Source of the DNA: Marivivens donghaensis
GTDB lineage: Bacteria; Pseudomonadota; Alphaproteobacteria; Rhodobacterales; Rhodobacteraceae
Assembly (NCBI RefSeq): GCF_030410045.1
Contig: NZ_JAUFRA010000002.1
Location: 124,001 to 188,000 of the forward strand
Direction: 5' to 3'
DNA: 64,000 bases
Position numbers and translations under genes: made by a program. The notes under the pieces are model-generated. The model was not told where the DNA came from. It saw only the letters and a program-made list of their open reading frames with translations, and made no database searches. Shown one piece after another: positions 18,050-26,610 of this stretch (position 1 is its first letter; every line of letters begins with the position of its first letter).

Positions 18050-18420
18050 CAGTTCTGCTCCGGCAATGGAATGTGGCGAGAGACAAAGTGCCCTTTGACG
18101 CCGATAGGCCACTGGCGGAAAGGAACTTGGCCCGTTTCGCTTTCTGAATGCATGACGGCATAGTCCACGATTGCCTGAGCATCGGACGGAGTCGCGTCAA
18201 ACATGCCGAGGGAGTAGCTGATTTTCCCTGCGCCTTGAACGATCACGTTGCAGGCACGTTCGCATCCCATGGTGCAGGTAACGCGGCGAGTGTTGATGCC
18301 AGCAGGTTGCGCAGCGGCTTCGATCAGTTCAGCAAAGGCTTCACCGTCGGTTTTGTCCATGCTGCGCTCTCCCCAATCAGCGCGCTTGCACCCTGCACAT
18401 ATGGTAATCCAGCTGGTCAT
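18049..18420 (-). CDS. DUF1636 family putative metal/Fe-S-binding protein (copy 2)
   Basis: A 123-residue DUF1636 protein with the Cys pattern CAGC near residues 8-11 and CTMGCERAC in the middle, longer and distinct from copy 1 at 9029-9352. Its stop overlaps the cobC start by one base, so translation is coupled to cobC and cobD. The link to cobalamin genes at both sites supports a role with cobalt or an Fe-S cluster in B12 synthesis, but the biochemical role is unknown. Confidence 0.87.
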   Translation of the reverse strand: MTSWITICAGCKRADWGERSMDKTDGEAFAELIEAAAQPAGINTRRVTCTMGCERACNVIVQGAGKISYSLGMFDATPSDAQAIVDYAVMHSESETGQVPFRQWPIGVKGHFVSRHIPLPEQN

Positions 18421-18524
18421 TGATCATCCTCTTGCTTCGCGCCTTTTCAACCCGATTGGGCGTCGCGAAACAAGAGTAGGACGTCAACTTCGTCTGTACA
18501 GGTCAGGACACGACCAAGATGCCA

Positions 18525-19499
18525 CTATCCGCGTCCATGTGGTGTGTTCCAGTCCAGATCAGGCCCGACGGGGACAATGCGGTGCGGGTTAATCGTGTCG
18601 TGGCTGTAGTGATAGTGGTGGCTGATGTGGTCGAAATGGGTCGTCTCTGCCACGCCTTCGAACTGATAGAGCTCGCGGGTGTAGGCCCAGAGGTTCGGAT
18701 ATTCGATCAGTTTACGACGATTACATTTGAAGTGGCCATGATAGACAACGTCGAAACGCACGAGTGTCGTCCAGAGGCGCCAATCGGCTTCGGTCAGGGT
18801 GTCGCCTGTCAAATAACGGTTGGTCGAGAGGATGCCTTCGAGCCAATCGAGGCTGTCGAACAAAGGGCCTACGGCTTCTTCATACGCGGATTGGCTGGTG
18901 GCAAAGCCTGACTTGTAAACGCCGTTGTTTACCGTGTCGTAGATGCGTTCGTTCAACGCCTCGATCTGATCGCGCAGGCTTTCTGGCCAGTAGTCGTCCG
19001 TATTTCCAGTGATGCCATTGAAAGCGGAATTGAGCATCCGGATGATCTCTGAACTTTCGTTAGAGACAATCGTCTGACGTTCTTTGTCCCAGAGGATCGG
19101 CACCGTAACGCGTCCAGAGATGGTTGGATCAGTTCGAGTGTAGATGTCGCGCAGAAATGGCAGGCCAAAGAGGGTATCGCCTGTTGCGCCGTTAAAATCG
19201 GTGTCAAAGGTCCAGCCATCGCTCAGCATGTGAGGGTGCACGACAGAGACGCTGATGTGATCGGTCAGGTCCTTGATTGCACGGAACACGAGCGTGCGGT
19301 GCGCCCAAGGACAGGCGTAGGACACGTATAGGTGATAGCGACCGCTTTCGGCTTTGAACCCACCTTCGCCAGTTGGTCCAGCCGATCCATCAGCCGTAAT
19401 CCAGTTTCGAAAGGCAGCCGTCGTGCGCACGAATTTACCGCCCGTCGATTCGGTGTCGTACCATTCGTCGCGCCATGTGCCGTTGTCGAGAAAACCCAT
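18525..19499 (-). CDS. Glutathionyl-hydroquinone reductase (YqjG/ECM4-type glutathione transferase)
   Basis: A 324-residue Xi-class glutathione transferase. The catalytic Cys lies in SYACPWAHRT near residues 49-58, which reduces S-glutathionyl hydroquinones. The DKERQTIVSNESSEIIRMLN block is the thioredoxin-like glutathione site and the C-terminal half is all-helical. The start at 19499 (MGFLDNGTW) is chosen over 19553 because homology begins there. It lies about 100 bases upstream of the DUF1636-cobC-cobD operon on the same strand, but I see no functional link to B12. Confidence 0.9.
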   Translation of the reverse strand: MGFLDNGTWRDEWYDTESTGGKFVRTTAAFRNWITADGSAGPTGEGGFKAESGRYHLYVSYACPWAHRTLVFRAIKDLTDHISVSVVHPHMLSDGWTFDTDFNGATGDTLFGLPFLRDIYTRTDPTISGRVTVPILWDKERQTIVSNESSEIIRMLNSAFNGITGNTDDYWPESLRDQIEALNERIYDTVNNGVYKSGFATSQSAYEEAVGPLFDSLDWLEGILSTNRYLTGDTLTEADWRLWTTLVRFDVVYHGHFKCNRRKLIEYPNLWAYTRELYQFEGVAETTHFDHISHHYHYSHDTINPHRIVPVGPDLDWNTPHGRG

Positions 19500-19789
19500 C
19501 CTATGCCCTTTCGTGTTTGGACTAAGAGATAGGCAAATGGCCTGCGCAGGCAACTGAACTGTTCGAACATGTCCCTTGCGTCACCGCACAGGTCGTTTTC
19601 GATCTACCCTGCGACGTTTAACCGTTTGCCCCCTATGCCCTACCCCTGTAGGAAGGCCCGAGACGAAGCCTAAACTAGGCCAGAGCGGTTGGTGGTGCGG
19701 CGGTTGACCTGAATTGGGACCAAAGCTCACGTCGTCCGATCCCCGCACTTTCGCGGTCCTCTGGTCTTTATCGGAACGGAGGTCACGCC
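19500..19789 (+). other. Intergenic leader region before the cbiX-cobM operon
   Basis: This 290-base gap separates two divergent transcripts and must hold the promoter of the large cobalamin operon. The blocks of a cobalamin riboswitch (GCCCCCGCAACTG, CACTG, the B12 box) are not present on either strand, so this operon lacks the control seen before cbtB. Nothing else convincing is seen; AACGGAGG at about 19775-19782 is the ribosome site of the next gene. Confidence 0.4.
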
Positions 19790-20029
19790 ATGCGCAGCGC
19801 GCTTACTCTTATCCTTTTGCTGACGGCAAATGCCGCCTCGGCCCACGTGGGCCATTTGGGCGAGATGGCTGGTCACGACCATTGGGTGGCAGGTGCGGCG
19901 CTGGGTCTTGCGATCCTGCTTGGGCTTCGTGAGGCTTTGAAGGCGCGTAAAGAAAACGCTGAAAAGGCGTCAAAAGAGGCTGACGAAGAGACCGAAGAAG
20001 AAGTCGAAGGCGAAGAGGTGCCAGCATGA
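19790..20029 (+). CDS. Small exported His-containing protein (DUF6732-like)
   Basis: A 79-residue protein with a signal peptide ending ...NAASA, then a short HVGHLGEMAGHDHW segment with several His, one membrane helix (GAALGLAILLGL) and a charged C-terminal tail of Glu and Lys. The layout resembles the small DUF6732 proteins found beside cobalamin genes in Rhodobacteraceae. The external His cluster could bind cobalt. Its stop overlaps the cbiX start by 4 bases (ATGA), so the two are coupled and it heads the operon. Confidence 0.75.
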   Translation: MRSALTLILLLTANAASAHVGHLGEMAGHDHWVAGAALGLAILLGLREALKARKENAEKASKEADEETEEEVEGEEVPA

Positions 20030-21351
20030 AAACGGGTGTAATGATCTGCGGCCACGGTTCGCGGAGCCAGTCAGCAGTTGATGAGTTCAAAGTGCTGGCC
20101 GAGAAGCTGCCCGCCTATCTGCCGTCGGACTGGATGGTTGATTATGGCTACCTCGAGTTTGCGAACCCTGTGATCCGCGATGGTCTCGATAATCTTCGGA
20201 ACGCTGGCTGCGAACGTATCCTCGCTGTTCCGGGTATGCTCTTTGCGGCGATGCACTCTAAGAACGACATTCCCACCGTGCTGAACACCTACGCGGCCAA
20301 GCACGGTATCGACGTGAAATATGGTCGTGAATTGGGCGTCGATCCCAAGATGATCGCGGCGGCGGCAGATCGCATTCAGACTGCCGTTGATGCTGCCAAC
20401 GCGGACCTTGGTGATGTGCCGATGCACGAAACCTGCTTGGTCGTGATTGGGCGCGGTGCATCTGACCCCGATGCGAACAGCAACGTGTCCAAGATTGCTC
20501 GTATGCTCTGGGAGGGTATGGGATTTGGCTGGTGTGAGGTCGGGTATTCCGGCGTCACATTCCCGCTGGTCGAACCAGCCCTCCAGCATGTTGCAAAGCT
20601 AGGCTACAAGCGCGTCGTCGTGTTCCCATACTTCTTGTTCACAGGCATTCTGATCGACCGCATTTACGGCTTTACCGATCAGGTTGCGGCTGAACACAGC
20701 GACATCCAGTTCGTCAAAGCAGGCTATCTGAATGATCACCCTAAGGTTCTCGAAACCTTTGCGGAACGTATCAAAGAACAGACGGGCAGCGTTCCTGTTC
20801 CGAACTGCGGTATATGCCCGTTCCGCGCGCAGGTGCTCGCGATTGAGGACGGTGAGGCGAGCCAGATTTCCCCTGAAGAGCGTCGCGCGGCACTTGAGGC
20901 GAGCGGCCATCCTGCCTACGGCGAAGTCCCCCCTCCGACTTGCGTATTGTGCAAATACCGCACCGAAGTGATCGGCTTTGAGGCCGAAGTGGGTGCCGTG
21001 CAAGAAAGCCACCATCACCATGTGGAAGGCCAAGGGGCGAGCGCACCGGGTTCGAACGTTGCGGACTGTTCGCTGTGCGATACCTTCTGTACAGGCTTGT
21101 GCCGTCTGCAAGGACACACCCATCACGACCACGGTCATCATCACCATCACCATGACCATGATCACCACCATGACCACGATCATCACCATGGGCACCACCA
21201 CCATCACGATGATGGGCATCATCACCATCATGACCACGATCACCACCACCATCATGGGCATGATCACGGGCACGACCATCACCATGCTCCTTATCCGCAC
21301 GCCGATCACCCCTTGGGTCCAAAGAGCGCGCTGAAATCAAAGAAGCCCTGA
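20026..21351 (+). CDS. cbiX: CbiX-type sirohydrochlorin cobaltochelatase with Cys motifs and His-rich tail
   Basis: A 441-residue long-form CbiX. Two CbiX domains occupy about 1-125 and 130-255, with the metal-site His in ICGHGSR (residue 10) and the GRGASDPDAN loop of the second domain. Then come CGIC (261-264), CVLC (306-309) and a CxxCxxxCxxxC cluster (348-359), likely for an Fe-S cluster. The tail from 364 to 428 holds 42 His. Long CbiX proteins from bacilli also carry Fe-S Cys and a His tract, which stores or delivers metal. It inserts cobalt early into sirohydrochlorin, an unexpected partner for CobN. Confidence 0.9.
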   Translation: MKTGVMICGHGSRSQSAVDEFKVLAEKLPAYLPSDWMVDYGYLEFANPVIRDGLDNLRNAGCERILAVPGMLFAAMHSKNDIPTVLNTYAAKHGIDVKYGRELGVDPKMIAAAADRIQTAVDAANADLGDVPMHETCLVVIGRGASDPDANSNVSKIARMLWEGMGFGWCEVGYSGVTFPLVEPALQHVAKLGYKRVVVFPYFLFTGILIDRIYGFTDQVAAEHSDIQFVKAGYLNDHPKVLETFAERIKEQTGSVPVPNCGICPFRAQVLAIEDGEASQISPEERRAALEASGHPAYGEVPPPTCVLCKYRTEVIGFEAEVGAVQESHHHHVEGQGASAPGSNVADCSLCDTFCTGLCRLQGHTHHDHGHHHHHHDHDHHHDHDHHHGHHHHHDDGHHHHHDHDHHHHHGHDHGHDHHHAPYPHADHPLGPKSALKSKKP

Positions 21352-21420
21352 CTATCACACCCGCCCCACCCCTCTGATCGAGGCGTCGGGGCGGCCGCTG
21401 CCCTGACAGGGAACCCACAC

Positions 21421-22059
21421 ATGCGCCCATACGAAAAAGACCCATCCGCGATTTACGCGCAGAGCTTTGCCACTGTGCGCAAAGAGGCGCGCCTTGATCG
21501 ATTCCCGCAGGACATGCAGCCGTTGGTGACGCGGTTGATCCATTCCTGTGGCATGGTCGAAATCGCAGATCGTCTTGCGTTTACTCCGTCGGTGTATTCC
21601 GTGGGTCATGCGGCGCTGCAGTCGGGCAAGCCGATCCTGTGTGACTGCGAGATGGTCGGAGCAGGGATCATCCGTCGCTATCTGCCAGCACAGAACGACG
21701 TGATCGTGACACTGAACGATCCTCGGACGCCTGAATTGGCTCAAGAGATTGGGAACACCCGCAGTGCCGCTGCGGTTCGCCTCTGGGAACCTCATATCGA
21801 GGGCGCCGTGGTCGCCGTCGGTAATGCGCCGACTGCCCTTTTTCACCTGCTTGAACTGATCGATGAGGGTTTTCCAAAACCTGCTGTCATCCTAGGCTTC
21901 CCCGTTGGCTTCATTGGCGCTGCTGAGTCAAAAGCAGAACTCGCTGCTAATTCTCGTGGCATTGATTTTGTTGCCCTTAAGGGCCGCAAAGGTGGATCTG
22001 CGATGGCATCCGCTGCGGTCAACGCCCTCGCTGCAGGTCTGCCAGAGGAACGGATATGA
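21421..22059 (+). CDS. cobH: Precorrin-8X methylmutase CobH
   Basis: A 212-residue CobH/CbiC that moves the C11 methyl group to C12 to give hydrogenobyrinic acid. The active-site His lies in RLIHSCGM (about residue 40) and the family's VGNAPTALFHLLELI and GFPVGFIGAAESK blocks are present. It starts 69 bases after cbiX and its stop overlaps the cobL start by 4 bases. The overlaps that continue through cobM show one long operon. Confidence 0.95.
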   Translation: MRPYEKDPSAIYAQSFATVRKEARLDRFPQDMQPLVTRLIHSCGMVEIADRLAFTPSVYSVGHAALQSGKPILCDCEMVGAGIIRRYLPAQNDVIVTLNDPRTPELAQEIGNTRSAAAVRLWEPHIEGAVVAVGNAPTALFHLLELIDEGFPKPAVILGFPVGFIGAAESKAELAANSRGIDFVALKGRKGGSAMASAAVNALAAGLPEERI

Positions 22060-23252
22060 CCGCTTGGCTCAACATCGTTGGGATCGGTGAAGACGGGATG
22101 GATGGTCTAACGCCTGTCACCCGTACGACGGTGGAGCAGGCCGACGTCGTGATCGGTGGTGAACGTCATCATGGGCTGACCCCTAACCTCAAGGCAGAGC
22201 GGATAGCGTGGCCGTCTCCGTTTGACGCGTTGATCGACACCATTCGCACACATCGCGGTAAGAAGGTCGTTGTTTTGGCGACGGGTGATCCGCTTTGGTA
22301 TTCGGTGGGGCCAAAAATCGCGAAGTCTTTCGAAGCGGAGGAGGTGGTTTTTCATCCACAGCTTTCGGCATTCCAGTGGCTTGCCGTTCGAATGGGGTGG
22401 AGCCTTGCCGACCTCGAAACGCTGACCGTCCACGGGCGACCTGTTCAACAGATGATCCCTTTTATTCGGCCTAATGCGCGTTTGCTTTTGTTAACGACGG
22501 GTGCGCAAACGCCTTCGGAAGTTGCGGAAATTTTGACAGCGCGTGGCTATGGTGCGTCTAGGATCACGGTGTTCGGTGCGCTGGGCGGTGATCGGGAAGC
22601 GCGATTTGACGGGATTGCCTCTGAATGGAATCACGTTGTCCCTGACTTCAACAGTATGGCCGTTGAATGCATTGCGGGCGAGGGCGCGCAAGTGTTGCCA
22701 CTGATGGGGCTGCCTGATGATGCGTTCGCCTCTGACGGAACAATGACGAAACAAGAAGTCCGGGCAATCACCTTGGCCAAACTCATGCCGATGCGTGGTG
22801 CGGTCCTTTGGGACATCGGCTGCGGAAGCGGGTCGGTTGCGATTGAATGGATGCGTGGCGCACGGGATGCGGTGGCATTTGGGGTTGAACCTCGGGCGGA
22901 TCGCATCGCCCTCGCGACCCAGAATGCTTTGTCACTGGGGGCACCCCGGTTAACCGTGATTGAGGGTTGTGCACCTGAGTGTTTGGATGGATTGCCGACA
23001 CCAGATGCGGTCTTTGTCGGCGGTGGCTTGACCCAAGAGACCTTCGAGATCGCGTGGGACGCATTGTCCAGCCTCGGTCGTTTCGTTGCGAACGCCGTTA
23101 CCCTCGAAACCGAAGCCGTATTGCGCGACCTACATTCGAAATTTGGCGGGCAATTGATCCGCCTCTCGGTTGAACGAGCAGAGCCAGTCGGCCGCCTAAC
23201 GGGCTGGCGACCGGCAATGACCGTGACCCAATGGAGCATCGTTAAATCATGA
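22056..23252 (+). CDS. cobL: Precorrin-6Y C5,15-methyltransferase (decarboxylating) CobL
   Basis: A 398-residue bifunctional CobL. The N-terminal half is a CbiE-type tetrapyrrole methylase (start IVGIGEDG, ATGDPLWYSVG loop). The C-terminal half, from about residue 205, is a CbiT-type class I SAM methyltransferase with LWDIGCGSGSVAIEWMR. Together they methylate C5 and C15 and remove the acetate carboxyl at C12. It overlaps both cobH and cobI by 4 bases. Confidence 0.95.
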   Translation: MTAWLNIVGIGEDGMDGLTPVTRTTVEQADVVIGGERHHGLTPNLKAERIAWPSPFDALIDTIRTHRGKKVVVLATGDPLWYSVGPKIAKSFEAEEVVFHPQLSAFQWLAVRMGWSLADLETLTVHGRPVQQMIPFIRPNARLLLLTTGAQTPSEVAEILTARGYGASRITVFGALGGDREARFDGIASEWNHVVPDFNSMAVECIAGEGAQVLPLMGLPDDAFASDGTMTKQEVRAITLAKLMPMRGAVLWDIGCGSGSVAIEWMRGARDAVAFGVEPRADRIALATQNALSLGAPRLTVIEGCAPECLDGLPTPDAVFVGGGLTQETFEIAWDALSSLGRFVANAVTLETEAVLRDLHSKFGGQLIRLSVERAEPVGRLTGWRPAMTVTQWSIVKS

Positions 23253-23950
23253 CCGGAATTCTCTACGGTGTTGGCCTCGGGCCAGGCGCGCCCGACTTGA
23301 TAACCTTGCGCGCCGCTCGCCTGATCGAGGGAGCACGCGTTGTCGCCTATCCTGCGCTTGTTGGTGGCGAGAGCTTCGCGCGTTCGATCGCTGCTGATTT
23401 GATTTCTGCGGATGCAAAAGAGATCGTCATGGAAGTCCCGATGACGACCGAACGGGGCCCTGCGCAAGCGGCCTACGACGTAGGCGCCGCGCAGATTGCG
23501 GAGGCGTTGGAGGCAGGGCAGGACGTTGTCGTTCTCTGCGAAGGCGATCCGTTTTTCTACGGCTCTTTCATGTATCTCTACGCTCGCTTGTCCGACAGAT
23601 TTAAATGCGAAGTCGTTCCCGGTGTGACGTCGATCACTGCATGTGCCTCTGTCGCCGGTCGGCCCTTGGTTGCCCGCAATGAACGCTTAACCGTGCTGCC
23701 TGGTCCGCTACCCGAAGATGAACTTCGTTCGCGAATTACTGGCGCAGAAAGTGTGGCAATTATGAAAGTTGGCCGTCACTTGGCCAAAATTCGTGCGGTA
23801 ATTAGTGATTTGGGGCTGGTCGAACATGCCACCTACATTGAACGCGCGACCTTACAAAATCAAGTCGTCCTTCCGCTCCGCGATGCGCCGGAAAATGCGC
23901 CTTACTTCTCAATGATACTTCTGACAAAGGGAGCCGACCCGTGGCTGTAA
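23249..23950 (+). CDS. cobI: Precorrin-2 C20-methyltransferase CobI
   Basis: A 233-residue CobI/CbiL-type class III SAM methyltransferase. It shows the GVGLGPGAPDLITLRAAR opening, the VLCEGDPFFYGSFMYL active-site loop and the VVPGVTSITACASVAGRPL block. It adds the C20 methyl to precorrin-2 (or its cobalt form). It overlaps cobL by 4 bases and the cbiG-cobJ fusion gene by 10 bases. Confidence 0.95.
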   Translation: MTGILYGVGLGPGAPDLITLRAARLIEGARVVAYPALVGGESFARSIAADLISADAKEIVMEVPMTTERGPAQAAYDVGAAQIAEALEAGQDVVVLCEGDPFFYGSFMYLYARLSDRFKCEVVPGVTSITACASVAGRPLVARNERLTVLPGPLPEDELRSRITGAESVAIMKVGRHLAKIRAVISDLGLVEHATYIERATLQNQVVLPLRDAPENAPYFSMILLTKGADPWL

Positions 23951-25746
23951 AACCTGTTGTGATGGCGCTTTCGCGCTCTGGTGAGGCCGTGGCGCATAAA
24001 GTCGCCGCTGCCTTGGGTTTGGCCGTCCATGGTCGCGAAGGCCGTGTCGACCAAGCGGATGCGTATTTCGGAAATGCGTTGGATCATGCGCGTGATTTGT
24101 TCGCTGCGGGTGTTCCGATCATTGGTGTCTGTGCCTCTGGTATTTTGATCCGTGCCGTTGCCCCGCTTTTGTCGGATAAGCGCAGCGACCCCCCCGTCCT
24201 TTCAGTTAGCGATGACGGTTCTGTCGTGATTCCGTTGTTGGGTGGTCATCGTGGCGCGAACCGTCTGGCGCAAGAGATTGCGACTGTTCTGGAGGCCAAA
24301 GCTGCCGTTACCACCGCAGGTGATGTTGCGATCGGTGTTGCGCTTGACGCGCCGCCCGCTGGCTATCGTCTGGCCAACCCGCTGGACGCCAAAGACGCGA
24401 TGGCGGCTATTCTTGCAGGCGAAGGGATTTCGCTGACTGGCGAGAACATTTTCGACCTCGAAGCCAATGGGGGTGCGGTCAATCTCGTCGTGTCTGAGGC
24501 ACCTGTGGAAGGAAACGCGAAAACGCTGGTTTACCATCCTCAGACCTATGTCGTCGGGGTCGGGTGCGCGCGCAATGCCGATGCTGAAGAACTTTGGTCT
24601 CTTGTGACGACGACCCTGCAAAACGCAGGTATCGCACAGGGTGCGGTGGCCTGTGTCGCGACCATTGACCTCAAAGGTGATGAGCCTGCGATGAACACAG
24701 TGGCCAAACGTCTTGGAGTGCCGTTGCGTTTGTTCACAGCGGAAGAGCTCGAAGCACAGAAGATCGCGAACCCGTCTGATGTCGTATTCGCCGAAGTCGG
24801 CTGCCACGGCGTGTCCGAAGGTGCAGCTCTGGCGGCATCTGACGGTAAGCTGGTTGTTGAGAAGACAAAGGCCGCAAATACGACTTGTGCGATTGCACGC
24901 GCTAATGCTCCGATCACCGAAATGAAGGGCCGTTCCCGTGGTCGTCTATCGGTCGTTGGCATTGGGCCTGGGCAGGCGACATGGAGGACGCCTGAAGTGT
25001 CCAAATTGGTCGCGGAGGCCGATGAACTGGTTGGTTACGGATTGTATATTGATCTTCTCGGCCCGCTCGCACATGGAAAAATTCGCAGCGATTTCCCGCT
25101 CGGCGGTGAAGAGGATCGTTGCCGTTATGCGCTAGAACGCGCTGGCGAAGGGCGCAACGTTGCGTTGGTTTGTTCGGGCGATGCGGGCATCTATGCGATG
25201 GGTGCGCTGACGTTCGAATTGCTGGACCGTTCGCCAGAAGCCCTCGGCGTTTCTGATGCTGCACGTCGTGTTGATGTCGTTTGTTCGCCGGGTGTTTCTG
25301 CGCTTCAGGGTGCGGCAGCTCGGGCTGGTGCGCCGCTGGGTCATGACTTCTGCACGATTTCGCTTTCTGACCTTCTGACACCGCGTGATGATATTATTCG
25401 CCGTCTCCACGCCGCCGCCGAGGGCGACTTTGTCATCGCGTTCTACAACCCCGTTTCGAAAACACGCCGCACATTGTTGGCTGAAGCACGTGATATCCTG
25501 TTGCAGCACCGCCCTGCGGATACGCCCGTGATGCTGGCGTCCTCGCTTGGCCGTCCCGAAGAATATGTTCGCTATCGCCGTCTTGCCGACCTTGAGGTGG
25601 ATGAAGTCGATATGTTGACTGTTGTTCTGGTTGGTTCGTCAAATAGCCGTCTGGCTCAATTGGGCGAAGGCCCACGTATGTTCACGCCCCGTGGGTATGC
25701 TCGCAAAATTGATGGCGACCTGAGCGGTGAAAGGAATTCCAAATGA
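23941..25746 (+). CDS. cobJ: CbiG/CobE - precorrin-3B C17-methyltransferase (CobJ) fusion
   Basis: A 601-residue fusion. Residues about 1-320 form a CbiG-like part: CbiG_N (GVCASGILIRAVAPLL, then PLLGGHRGANRLA), a middle domain and a CobE/CbiG_C domain (VVGVGCARNADAEELW to NTTCAIARAN). Residues about 335-590 form CobJ, a tetrapyrrole methylase starting LSVVGIGPGQ with VCSGDAGIYAMGAL and the SPGVSALQGAAARAGAPLGHD block, which methylates C17 and contracts the ring. CbiG opens a lactone in the anaerobic route, so its presence with CobN is notable. It overlaps cobI by 10 and cobM by 4 bases. Confidence 0.93.
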   Translation: MAVKPVVMALSRSGEAVAHKVAAALGLAVHGREGRVDQADAYFGNALDHARDLFAAGVPIIGVCASGILIRAVAPLLSDKRSDPPVLSVSDDGSVVIPLLGGHRGANRLAQEIATVLEAKAAVTTAGDVAIGVALDAPPAGYRLANPLDAKDAMAAILAGEGISLTGENIFDLEANGGAVNLVVSEAPVEGNAKTLVYHPQTYVVGVGCARNADAEELWSLVTTTLQNAGIAQGAVACVATIDLKGDEPAMNTVAKRLGVPLRLFTAEELEAQKIANPSDVVFAEVGCHGVSEGAALAASDGKLVVEKTKAANTTCAIARANAPITEMKGRSRGRLSVVGIGPGQATWRTPEVSKLVAEADELVGYGLYIDLLGPLAHGKIRSDFPLGGEEDRCRYALERAGEGRNVALVCSGDAGIYAMGALTFELLDRSPEALGVSDAARRVDVVCSPGVSALQGAAARAGAPLGHDFCTISLSDLLTPRDDIIRRLHAAAEGDFVIAFYNPVSKTRRTLLAEARDILLQHRPADTPVMLASSLGRPEEYVRYRRLADLEVDEVDMLTVVLVGSSNSRLAQLGEGPRMFTPRGYARKIDGDLSGERNSK

Positions 25747-26510
25747 CCGTATTTTTCATCGGTGCTGGACCGGGTGATCCAGAACTGCTCACGATCAAAG
25801 CGCAGCGTTTGATTGGCGAATGCCCTGTGTGTCTCTACGCGGGTTCGTTGGTCCCCGAGCAAGTCGTCGCCTGTGCGCCTGAAGGTGCGCGTGTCATGGA
25901 TACCGCGCCGATGACGCTGGATGAAACGCACGCAGAGATCGTGGCTGCTCATCAACGTGGAGAGAATGTCGCGCGCGTCCACTCGGGCGACCCGTCTCTT
26001 TACGGAGCGATTGCTGAACAGATCCGCCGTCTGAAGGCTGACAATATCGACTATCAGATCGTACCGGGTGTGCCAGCTTATGCCGCTGCTGCTGCGGCGC
26101 TCGGTCAAGAGTTGACAATCCCTGAGCTTGCGCAGTCGATCGTGCTCACTCGCATGTCGATGAAGTCGACGTCGATGCCTGCAGGCGAAACGCTGGAGAA
26201 CTTTGCAAAGACGGGTGCGACCCTCGCGATCCACCTTGGCATCCGTGCGCTTCGCGAAATCGAACGTCAGCTTGCGCCCTATTACGGCGCCGATTGTCCC
26301 GTTGCGGTTGTGTATCGCGTTGGTTGGCCCGACCAGATGATCATCCGTGGAACAATCTCTGACATCCATGCCAAAGTGCGCGATGCAAAGATCACGCGGA
26401 CGGCTCTGATCCTTGCAGGACCTGCCCTTGGTGGGGGGCATGGTTTCCCTGACTCGGCCCTTTATGACGCGGCGCGTCCGCACGTTCTACGGCCCAAAGC
26501 GAAGGCGTAA
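25743..26510 (+). CDS. cobM: Precorrin-4 C11-methyltransferase CobM
   Basis: A 255-residue CobM/CbiF-type methylase with the FIGAGPGDPELLTIKA opening, the HSGDPSLYGAI loop and VPGVPAYAAAAAALGQELT. It methylates C11 of precorrin-4. It is the last cob gene of the operon. CobG or CobZ, CobF, CobK, CobA and CobB are not in the window and must be elsewhere if the route is complete. Confidence 0.95.
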   Translation: MTVFFIGAGPGDPELLTIKAQRLIGECPVCLYAGSLVPEQVVACAPEGARVMDTAPMTLDETHAEIVAAHQRGENVARVHSGDPSLYGAIAEQIRRLKADNIDYQIVPGVPAYAAAAAALGQELTIPELAQSIVLTRMSMKSTSMPAGETLENFAKTGATLAIHLGIRALREIERQLAPYYGADCPVAVVYRVGWPDQMIIRGTISDIHAKVRDAKITRTALILAGPALGGGHGFPDSALYDAARPHVLRPKAKA

Positions 26511-26610
26511 CGCGACGTTTCCTGTGGAAATTTTGCAACAGGCACAAATGGATAGGTTGATTTGCTTTTTATTAAGCTCATCATCCTATCCAAGTCTGGA
26601 GGAGACGCCC

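Noticed and set aside
19554..19789. Possible second cobalamin riboswitch before the cbiX operon
   Set aside because: GGTGG and CCCCT patches exist, but the core GCCCCCGCAACTG, CACTG and B12 box are missing on both strands.
20599..21309. Minus-strand ORF rich in Met and Val across the cbiX tail
   Set aside because: It is the complement of the His codons (CAT/CAC) of the CbiX tail; the apparent membrane protein is an artefact.
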